From: DTKD01 sp964494345
GTDB taxonomy: Bacteria > Armatimonadota > UBA5829
Direction: 5' to 3'
Assembly: GCA_964494345.1 (NCBI GenBank)
Contig: CAZBSI010000008.1
Span: 1-64,000 of the forward strand
DNA length: 64,000 bases
The position numbers and the translations under genes are program-made. This document shows positions 8,075 through 15,012 of the stretch, piece by piece. The first letter of the stretch is position 1; the number at the start of each line of letters is the position of its first letter. Under the pieces are notes generated by a model. It saw nothing but the letters and a program-made list of their open reading frames with translations, was not told where the DNA came from and searched no databases.

Positions 8075-10993
8075 TTACAGCACGTATTTCCGAGCGTCTT
8101 TTACTGTAGTTATCGTGACCAATGGGCCTGCTTTTTTTATTTGAGCGGCCCCAAGGTTATTGCCGTCGCCGTCGAATGCGGTGCATTTATCCGCGCTTGA
8201 CTTGAGCGTGATCTCGTCGTTGCCAAGGATGTCAATGATCTCGGCTTTGTTGCCGTCTTTTCTGAGCGCTACCGCGCCTTTGGTTATGAACGAGCCAAGG
8301 GCAGTCACTTTACCGCGTGCGTCGAGATATTCATATTCCGGGGATTTTACGTAGTCCACCCGGTGACCGTTGACCAGTGCGGAAAACTCGATGAAATCGC
8401 CTTTCTTATCTCGCGCGTACCAGCCCCATGTTGGCAGTTCTTTGTCCTCGACTTTCCAGACGCTGTCCGAGCCGTTGACGAATATCTCCAACCCGCTGCG
8501 ATAGACTAAATGCAGCCGGGAGAGGTTGATGATATCCCTTGAAATAGCTATGGATGCGGAGACCATATTACCGTTTTCGTCGGCGTATTCGATCTTTTCT
8601 ACCGGCTCCATAGCGTATCTCTTCTGAAGCTGCTGGAGCATATAATACGACCTGCAGGCCTTTTCGATGCCGTGCGTCTCCTCGACCAGATATCCGATGT
8701 GGCCGTAAGCTATGGTGGCTGCGATGAAATGATCGACGCTGGCCTCGATGACCTCCGGCTTCTCCCAACCCGGCACTCTAAAGAACTGACCCATCCACGG
8801 CATGCCTATATCGCACTCCAGAGGGTGGATTTTCAGCAGGTCAAAGGCCACGTTCAAAGGCTCTTTGGATAGATTAGAGTCGTCGTACATCAGGCCGTAG
8901 TTGCCCGATGCAAGGCCAGCATACAGGCATTGATAGGCGCCTTCAGACCAGATCGGCCCGTATACGCTCTGGTCGTTGAGCAGCAATTCTCCGTATGCGT
9001 AAAACGTTGCCGCGAAGGTGCCTGCTCCCGGCACGCGGGCGTCGTAGTCGCAGTAGGTCCACGGCGGCACAGCGGTATGGACGTCGGTGTAGGCCGCGTT
9101 TGAGCCGTATTTTTTCTTGATTTGCTTAGCGTATTTCGCGTCCATTTCCACGGCGCGCGAAGGTTTCAGGGCGTAGTTGCGAGGCCACGCCGGCCGCCAA
9201 TCGCCTTCCGGGGTGAGCTGCGGCATATCCTCGGTCCAGTTCTCGTTGACGGGAGCCATGTCGCAGTAATTAGTATATAATCCGGATAACCAGCCCAGAG
9301 ACTTCTGATGGGCAACGTAATTCTTCAGCGCCTCGTCCCCACCCTTTCCCGGGGCTGCTTTCAGGCGCATGGTGAAGCTCTCGCCGCCGTCACGCCAACT
9401 GATCTCGTGATTGCACTGGGTCATCTTCTCGATGCCGTAAGACCGGAGTTTTTTGCCGCGTTCCATTTCTTTGGCATATTCCGCCGGCCCCCAACTCTCC
9501 TGCCACAGCCTTTCACCAGCGATTTTGCCGCGAGGGCTGGGCGGGTTGGCGATGGTGGGCAGCACTTCTTCATATCGTGGCGAGATGGTCAAAAACACGC
9601 GCTCGTAGAGATCGTTTCTTTTGCCGTCGGTCTTGGCTTTATAGCGCACTCCACCGTTGATTTTGGCAGAGTTTTCGGCGGTCCACTGTTCGACATACAT
9701 CTCAGATGCATTTGACCTATACCAGTCCACCCAAACCGTCTGGAATATAGGCTTATCCGGTTCGCCGGCGCACAAGAACCTCGGTCGCTGCATCCAGTGG
9801 AAGCTGAGATATGGGATGGGGAATATTCGAGGGTTGGGGACCCCGTCGATTCCACCCAGAGTCAGACCCGTGGCCCGGCCGCCGCGACAGATGAAGTCGA
9901 TAACCAATGACTTCTGCCAGAGTCTCATTATGTATTCAGCCCTCACCGGGCGTTTATTCTTTTCGAATTCGAAGGTCAGGTGCAGCGCGTCGCCTTCGAT
10001 TCTGGATTCGATTAATTTACCGGCAAGCACCTCGTCTTCGATTTGAATGCCGCCTGCGCTCATCGGTCTGCCGAATTGCTTTCCATCTACCCAGGCAATG
10101 ATTTCACCCAGTTTACCAGTTGCCGGTTCGTAGACATATTTGATCTCGCCGTCGCTGCCTTTGTATAAGAATTCGTAAGAACCTTCGGCAGTGCGGTTAA
10201 GGCTTGTTTTGAAATCTTTAACATAGTTGGACGGCAGAATAGTTTCTTCACGAGTAGGGAAAGGCAGCTTGCCGGGGCCGGTGCCGTTTAAGCCCTGCTC
10301 CTGACCAGGCAGCAATGTGAGGTTCCTGGCGGGGCGGGGTTCAAACACCAGCGGCTGGAGGTTTTCCTTATAACAATAAAGAGCGCCGAAGTAGATCGAT
10401 CTCGGCTCGGGGTTGTTGATGCCCTCGATTTTTATGCCGCTGACTTTACGGCCTTTCATCAGTTTGGAGAACTTGGCGTGGGTAAGCCACCATTCCTTCC
10501 AGCGCATCTTCATCGCTGCAACAGCCTCTTCTTTGCCCTCCGCGTCGACCAGGATTACCGAGACAGTAACAAAGGGAGACCCAGGCTCCGGCGCCCACTC
10601 CCACACATTGCCGTCCAGCCACATATTGATGCAGTCGAACTCTTCGACTGCAATCGGCTGCGGCGCGCGCAGGATCACGGTCCCATTATCGGTTTTGCCG
10701 GTGTAGGTGAGCTTGCCCGTGAACTCGCCCCACATCTTCTGCTCCCGGCTCAAAGCAAACTCAGCATCGGCATCGTTGTAGCACTCGACAGTCCAGCCGC
10801 TGATATCCTGAAAATCGACCAGCGGCACACGAACATCCTCGCGCCCAACCATCTCATACGGCCGCTCACCAGCCTTTTCCGAGGCAGGCGGCGTGGTTAC
10901 AGCTTTCTTAATCACGGGATCACCCTCCACAACTCCAGCGATCACGATCACGGCAAACAGCGTGACCATAAGCATAAATAACCTGCTTGGCAT
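8075..10993 (-). CDS. Large secreted glycoside-hydrolase-like protein
   Basis: 972 residues with signal peptide (LFMLMVTLFAVIVIAGVVEG). The first ~230 residues look like a beta-sandwich carbohydrate-binding-type domain (WTVECYNDADAEF, FDCINMWLDGN). The centre reads like a (beta/alpha)8 barrel: KMTQCNHEISWRDGG, SGLYTNYCDMAPVN, AAYTDVHTAVPPW, YGPIWSEGAYQCLYAG, YGLMYDDSNL. The C-terminal ~150 residues look like the all-beta domain that often closes such enzymes. I cannot name the family, so substrate and catalytic residues are open. The start (gagggtag upstream) is 23 bases after larC, so it is probably read from the lar transcript. Confidence 0.8.
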   Translation of the reverse strand: MPSRLFMLMVTLFAVIVIAGVVEGDPVIKKAVTTPPASEKAGERPYEMVGREDVRVPLVDFQDISGWTVECYNDADAEFALSREQKMWGEFTGKLTYTGKTDNGTVILRAPQPIAVEEFDCINMWLDGNVWEWAPEPGSPFVTVSVILVDAEGKEEAVAAMKMRWKEWWLTHAKFSKLMKGRKVSGIKIEGINNPEPRSIYFGALYCYKENLQPLVFEPRPARNLTLLPGQEQGLNGTGPGKLPFPTREETILPSNYVKDFKTSLNRTAEGSYEFLYKGSDGEIKYVYEPATGKLGEIIAWVDGKQFGRPMSAGGIQIEDEVLAGKLIESRIEGDALHLTFEFEKNKRPVRAEYIMRLWQKSLVIDFICRGGRATGLTLGGIDGVPNPRIFPIPYLSFHWMQRPRFLCAGEPDKPIFQTVWVDWYRSNASEMYVEQWTAENSAKINGGVRYKAKTDGKRNDLYERVFLTISPRYEEVLPTIANPPSPRGKIAGERLWQESWGPAEYAKEMERGKKLRSYGIEKMTQCNHEISWRDGGESFTMRLKAAPGKGGDEALKNYVAHQKSLGWLSGLYTNYCDMAPVNENWTEDMPQLTPEGDWRPAWPRNYALKPSRAVEMDAKYAKQIKKKYGSNAAYTDVHTAVPPWTYCDYDARVPGAGTFAATFYAYGELLLNDQSVYGPIWSEGAYQCLYAGLASGNYGLMYDDSNLSKEPLNVAFDLLKIHPLECDIGMPWMGQFFRVPGWEKPEVIEASVDHFIAATIAYGHIGYLVEETHGIEKACRSYYMLQQLQKRYAMEPVEKIEYADENGNMVSASIAISRDIINLSRLHLVYRSGLEIFVNGSDSVWKVEDKELPTWGWYARDKKGDFIEFSALVNGHRVDYVKSPEYEYLDARGKVTALGSFITKGAVALRKDGNKAEIIDILGNDEITLKSSADKCTAFDGDGNNLGAAQIKKAGPLVTITTVKDARKYVL

Positions 10994-11016
10994 TGTCTAC
11001 CCTCAATAAAATAATG

Positions 11017-12237
11017 TCAGTCCTGAATGCTATAGAACGCCACAAGCGCAGCGTCCCTGACCCGCTTAATAGGTACTTGATGCTTCTTCGCGGCGGCTTT
11101 GCACTCCTCGTACTCCGGCTGGATATTAAGCACCTGATTTTGCCGGCGGGCGATCTTCAGGCTAATGGAGCCATACTCCGTCTCGACTGTTTTGATCTCT
11201 CGATGCAGGCAAATGCGCTTGCGCTCGTCGATGCGGACCCCAATGGAGGTTGTCTCTTCGAAAATCACAGTGCTGACTGCGTCGATTAGAGTGGCTTCGC
11301 AGATGACTGAAAGCAGAGTGCCCGGGCGGCACTTTTTCATAATGACAGGTGTCAGATATACATCCAGCGCCCCCGCCTCAAAGAGCCTTTCCATCACCAC
11401 TTCATATACCTGCGGGCTGAGATCGTCGATGTTGGTCTCGATAATCACCACATCGACAGCTTCTGAAGAGGTGTCTGCGTCGGATTCCCCGACCACGACC
11501 CGCAGCACATTCGGTATGCCGAAGTCGTGTTTTCCGGAGCCATAACCCGTGGCATTGATGCTCATAGCGGGCATTGGGCCGAACCCTTCAGCAAGGGTGG
11601 CGACAATCGCGGCGCCCGTGGGAGTTACTATCTCCCCTTCTATGCCAAGCTCCCGCCAGGGCGCGCCTTTGGATGTGAGAATCTCCATAGTTGCAGGGGC
11701 GGGCAGAGGAAATTTGCCGTGAGCTATTTCAACCATACCGGAGAAAGTCGGGATCGGGCTGCAATATATTTTGTCGATTCCGAGCAGTTCCAGGCAGATG
11801 CAGGCTCCTACGATATCGACAATAGCATCGACCGCACCGACTTCGTGGAAGTGGATTTTATCTATAGTCGTGCCGTGAATCCTGGCCTCAGCCTCGCCGA
11901 GAGTGGCGAATATGGCTATAGAATCCCGCTTTACCCGCTCAGATAACGCACTTTCGGAGATAATATGCTTGATATCGGTAAAAGATCGGCCGTGGGAGTG
12001 ACCGTGAGAATGGCCGTGATGGTCGGCGTGGTGATGATGGTGGTGGGTATGTACTGTAACGTCGCAAGACGCGATCCCGCGCTTCGTAACCTGCTCTCGT
12101 GTCAGCTCAAATTCATGGATATGCAGTTTCTCAAGCTCGGATTTCAGCGCGTCAAAGTCGGCTCCTGCGTCGATAAGCGCGCCCAGGGTCATATCTCCGC
12201 TTATCCCCGCAAAACAGTCAAAATAGGCTATTCTCAT
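11017..12237 (-). CDS. larC: Nickel-pincer cofactor biosynthesis protein LarC
   Basis: 406 residues. LarC inserts nickel into the dithiocarboxylated nicotinate mononucleotide made by LarB and LarE, in a CTP-dependent step, completing the cofactor of lactate racemase-type enzymes. Seen: MRIAYFDCFAGISGDM N-terminus typical of the family (DUF111), a His-rich nickel-binding stretch at ~61-85 (HTHHHHHH, GHSHGHSHG), FHEVGAVDAIVDIVG, and the conserved C-terminal half (ETNIDDLSPQ, KKCRPGTLLS). The protein is full-length in one frame, with no sign of the programmed frameshift that splits larC in Lactobacillus plantarum. Third gene of the larEBC order, 24 bases after larB, SD gaggagat. Confidence 0.95.
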   Translation of the reverse strand: MRIAYFDCFAGISGDMTLGALIDAGADFDALKSELEKLHIHEFELTREQVTKRGIASCDVTVHTHHHHHHADHHGHSHGHSHGRSFTDIKHIISESALSERVKRDSIAIFATLGEAEARIHGTTIDKIHFHEVGAVDAIVDIVGACICLELLGIDKIYCSPIPTFSGMVEIAHGKFPLPAPATMEILTSKGAPWRELGIEGEIVTPTGAAIVATLAEGFGPMPAMSINATGYGSGKHDFGIPNVLRVVVGESDADTSSEAVDVVIIETNIDDLSPQVYEVVMERLFEAGALDVYLTPVIMKKCRPGTLLSVICEATLIDAVSTVIFEETTSIGVRIDERKRICLHREIKTVETEYGSISLKIARRQNQVLNIQPEYEECKAAAKKHQVPIKRVRDAALVAFYSIQD

Positions 12238-12261
12238 CGAGTATCTCCTCTGTTGCTCTAT

Positions 12262-13029
12262 TCAATTCTGTGGGTTGTTGATGAGGTGGGCCAGGTAACC
12301 TGCACCGAAGCCGTTGTCTATATTGACCACGCTCACCCCGGCAGCGCACGAGTTTAGCATAGCGAGCAACGCCGCCAGCCCGCCGAAACTCGCTCCGTAG
12401 CCTACGCTGGTAGGCACCGCGATAACAGGCCGATCGACTAACCCGCCGACCACACTGGCCAACGCGCCTTCCATTCCAGCCAACACAACCAGCACATTTG
12501 CTCCCAATATGCGATCTTTTTGATCGAGCAACCGGTGCAGACCAGCTACTCCGACGTCGTAGGCCCTTTCGACCCGACTTCCGAGGGCGGTCGCAGTTAC
12601 GACAGCCTCCTCGGCAATCGGAATATCCGCCGTGCCCCCGCACAGCACCATTACATATTTGCTGTCTGTCGCCAACTCTTCTGCGCTTCGTTCCGGCGTG
12701 CCGACCACGATTATTCGAGCGTCGTCATAATAGATCGAGTTGGGCACTTCTGATTGCACAGCACAGTAGACCTGCGAGTCGGCTCGCGTGGCAAGAATGC
12801 AGCTATTTTGAGCAGATAGCCTTTTGAGGATTTCTATAATCTGAGGCGTGGTTTTGCCCTGGCAAAAGACAACCTCCGCCACTCCGTTGCGAAGCCTGCG
12901 ATGATTATCGAGCTTGGCAAACCCGACATCTTCATACGGCAGCGAGCGCAACCGCGTCATTGCGTCGTCGACGTTGACTGTGCCGGACTTAATATCTTCG
13001 AGCAGTTGCCTGAGAAGTTTCAGATCCAT
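12262..13029 (-). CDS. larB: Nickel-pincer cofactor biosynthesis protein LarB
   Basis: 255 residues. LarB carboxylates the pyridinium ring of nicotinic acid adenine dinucleotide and releases AMP, giving the first intermediate of the nickel-pincer cofactor. The C-terminal half is the PurE-like (AIR carboxylase) fold: VVLCGGTADIPIAEEA, ERAYDVGVAGLHRLL, GMEGALASVVGGLVDRPVIAVPTSVGYG, and NIDNGFGAGY at the end. The N-terminal ~90 residues are the LarB-specific part (LRSLPYEDVGFAKLDNHR). Lies 36 bases after larE and 24 before larC. PurE itself lacks the N-terminal part, so LarB is the firm call. Confidence 0.95.
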   Translation of the reverse strand: MDLKLLRQLLEDIKSGTVNVDDAMTRLRSLPYEDVGFAKLDNHRRLRNGVAEVVFCQGKTTPQIIEILKRLSAQNSCILATRADSQVYCAVQSEVPNSIYYDDARIIVVGTPERSAEELATDSKYVMVLCGGTADIPIAEEAVVTATALGSRVERAYDVGVAGLHRLLDQKDRILGANVLVVLAGMEGALASVVGGLVDRPVIAVPTSVGYGASFGGLAALLAMLNSCAAGVSVVNIDNGFGAGYLAHLINNPQN

Positions 13030-13065
13030 TAGACAAGCACACCAGCATGCTGGGCCCTTTCGCCG

Positions 13066-13905
13066 CTATCTATTACCGATGCCCCATTCCTTGAAGTTGT
13101 TATTGTTGCCGACCAGCGGTTCGTTCATACTTCCGGTGCGATATCCCGCCAAATCCATAGTCACATAACCGTATCCAAGCGCTCGGAACCTGTGCAGAAC
13201 CAGTTTGCGAGGTTCAGTGGCCAGCATAGCACGCATATCCTCGGGCATCAACTCTATTCGAGCGATATCGCCGTGGTGGCGCACCCGGCACTCTCGGAAG
13301 CCCAATTCATGTAAAATGCTCTCAGCAGCCTCGACCTGGCCCAGCACATCCAGCGTCAATGGCGTGCCATAAGGAACTCTTGACGCAAGGCACGCATAAG
13401 ACGGCTTGTCCCAAGTCGACAGACCCAACTCCTGCGACATCTCTCGCACCTGCTCCTTGGTGATACCAAGCTCCTTGAGCGGGCTTCTAATGCCTAGTTC
13501 TTTTACTGCTTTGGCGCCGGGTCTGAAATCGAATCCATCGTCTATGTTGGTGCCGTCGAGCACACATTCCAGCCCACGATCCCTGGCTACTTCCAGCAAC
13601 CTCGAAAAGACGGCTTTTTTACAGAAGTAACACCGATCCGGTTCGTTTTCGGCGAGGTTATTTACTTCGAGCACGTCCATTTTCAGCCGCACCAGGTTCA
13701 AACCCAGCTCGGTTGCGATCATCACCGCATCGTCTATTTCTGATTTAGGTATCAAAAACGAATCGATCAAAACGCAAACAGCGCGCTCACCAAGAGCATC
13801 AGTCGCGGCCTTGGCGACCAGAGTGCTGTCTACCCCGCCAGAATATCCGACCACCACCCCGTCCATCTCAGATATCATCGCGACCAGGCTCTTATATTGA
13901 TCCAT
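13066..13905 (-). CDS. larE: ATP-dependent sulfur transferase LarE
   Basis: 279 residues from MDQYKSLV; longer starts up to 14001 lie in the leader and lack support. LarE adenylates the carboxylated nicotinate and adds sulfur, twice per cofactor. Seen: PP-loop ATP site GYSGGVDST (20-28), CYFC at 92-95 and ACLASR with Cys172. Cys172 aligns by position and context with the sacrificial Cys176 of L. plantarum LarE; the extra CxxC matches the three-cysteine LarE type described as carrying a [4Fe-4S] cluster that can donate sulfur repeatedly. First gene of the operon, directly behind the attenuator-like leader. No larA lies in the window. Confidence 0.93.
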   Translation of the reverse strand: MDQYKSLVAMISEMDGVVVGYSGGVDSTLVAKAATDALGERAVCVLIDSFLIPKSEIDDAVMIATELGLNLVRLKMDVLEVNNLAENEPDRCYFCKKAVFSRLLEVARDRGLECVLDGTNIDDGFDFRPGAKAVKELGIRSPLKELGITKEQVREMSQELGLSTWDKPSYACLASRVPYGTPLTLDVLGQVEAAESILHELGFRECRVRHHGDIARIELMPEDMRAMLATEPRKLVLHRFRALGYGYVTMDLAGYRTGSMNEPLVGNNNNFKEWGIGNR

Positions 13906-14017
13906 ACACCTACTACCCCTTAGCCCTAAAACAAAAGGCCACATCACCCGTGGCCTGGCGAACTGATCCGGCATTATGCTGTGCCGGTTTCCGCCGGCCA
14001 ATAATTACTCGTTCATC
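13906..14017 (-). promoter_or_regulatory. Structured 5' leader of the lar operon with terminator/antiterminator
   Basis: Reading the minus strand from the predicted transcript start near 14017. First comes GGCCGGCG (13992-13999), then a CCGGCA/TGCCGG hairpin (13968-13987), then CGCCAGGCC (13952-13960), and an intrinsic terminator AGGCCAC/GTGGCCT followed by TTTTGTTTT (13928-13956). GGCCGGCG can pair with CGCCAGGCC, which would destroy the terminator stem, so the two folds exclude each other. This is the layout of a transcription-control riboswitch or attenuator. I do not recognise a known aptamer class. Confidence 0.65.
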
Positions 14018-14023
14018 AAATAG

Positions 14024-14052
14024 ACTATAATCCTTGAGGCTCGTATTGTCAA
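14024..14052 (-). promoter_or_regulatory. Sigma-70 promoter of the lar operon
   Basis: On the minus strand TTGACA (14047-14052), 17 bases, then TATAGT (14024-14029). Near-consensus. It sits ~120 bases before larE, just after the repeat array, and predicts transcription start near 14017. Confidence 0.8.
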
Positions 14053-14074
14053 ACGCTGGGGCCCGGAAGGGAAA

Positions 14075-14760
14075 ACGCGAAAGCGCGAAATTGGCGAAAA
14101 CCAGAAATGAAATAGGCGGTGGCTCAGGTCGGACGTCGGATATCGGATACCGGATACCGGATACCGGAAAAAGCAGATTTCTCACTTCGTTCGAAATGAC
14201 NNNNNNNNNNNNNNNNNNNNNNNNNNNNNNNNNNNNNNNNNNNNNNNNNNNNNNNNNNNNNNNNNNNNNNNNNNNNNNNNNNNNNNNNNNNNNNNNNNNN
14301 GATACCGGATACCGGATACCGGAAAAAGCAGATTTCTCACTTCGTTCGAAATGACAGGGGAACCAAACGCGAAAAGGGCGAAATTGGCGAAAACCAGAAA
14401 TGAAATAGGCGGTGGCTCAGGTCGGACGTCGGATATCGGATACCGGATACCGGATACCGGAAAAAGCAGATTTCTCACTTCGTTCGAAATGACGGAGGAA
14501 CCAAACGCGAAAAGGGCGAAATTGGCGAAAACCAGAAATGAAATAGGTGGTGGCTTAGGTCGGACGTCGGATATCGGATACCGGATACCGGATACCGGAA
14601 AAAGCAGATTTCTCACTTCGTTCGAAATGACAGGGGAACCAAACGCGAAAAGGGCGAAATTGGCGAAAACCAGAAATGAAATAGGCGGTGGCTTAGGTCG
14701 GACGTCGGATATCGGATATCGGATACCGGAAAAAGCAGATTTCTCACTTCGTTCGAAATG
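14075..14760. repeat. Tandem array of 138 bp composite repeat, with scaffold gap
   Basis: Unit of 138 bp: ccagaaatg starts at 14101, 14394, 14532 and 14670. Parts in order: 'aacgcgaaaagggcgaaatt', 'ggcgaaaaccagaaatg', 'gtcggacgtcggatatc', a gataccg microsatellite with 2-4 units, then the aaaaagcagatttctcactt end part followed by cgttcgaaatgac. It shares first and last parts with the array at 1-620, but the middle differs. The gap (14201-14300) falls inside the array. Confidence 0.95.
14201..14300. other. Assembly gap, 100 N
   Basis: Exactly 100 N inside the 138 bp tandem repeat, the usual placeholder for a gap of unknown size. The flanking copies are 293 bases apart, which is not a multiple of 138. 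Confidence 0.99.
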
Positions 14761-14905
14761 ACGGAGGGGGGTGGTCGAAATGACGGAGGGGGTGGTCGAA
14801 ATGACGGAGGGGGTGGTCGAAATAACGGAGGGGGGTTCGAAATGACGCAAGAAGGGGTGGTCGAAATGACGGGAGGGAGTGGTCGATATGACGGGGGGTA
14901 TCTCC
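14749..14905. repeat. Short satellite of ~22 bp units
   Basis: Imperfect tandem units of 'tggtcgaaatgacggaggg' type, about six copies, directly following the 138 bp array. They look like repeated duplications of its final cgaaatgac part. 14906-15012 holds no other feature except the SD of the next gene. Confidence 0.85.
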
Positions 14906-15012
14906 TCTTTTTCGCTTAAATTGGTAATGATAGCAGGATTGACGGGTAGACGTGGCAAAAGAGCAATTGTTGGCTGTGTGCCAAAATACTTTGCATTGGT
15001 AGGAATGCAGCT

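Noticed and set aside
11965..12357. Plus-strand 130-residue ORF opposite larC/larB
   Set aside because: Its Val/Met-rich part is the complement of the LarC His-rich segment; shadow of real genes.
12741..12780. Sigma-54 -24/-12 promoter (GGCAC...TTGCA)
   Set aside because: Spacing is one base too long and it lies inside larB.
13906..14017. NiCo, cobalamin or SAM-IV riboswitch upstream of larE
   Set aside because: Only isolated words (GGCCGGC, GGGTGATG) agree; the conserved junction sequences of these classes are not present.
14034..14958. Long ORFs through the 138 bp array, including 258 residues on the minus strand
   Set aside because: Product of repeats whose period is a multiple of three, crossing the N gap; not genes.
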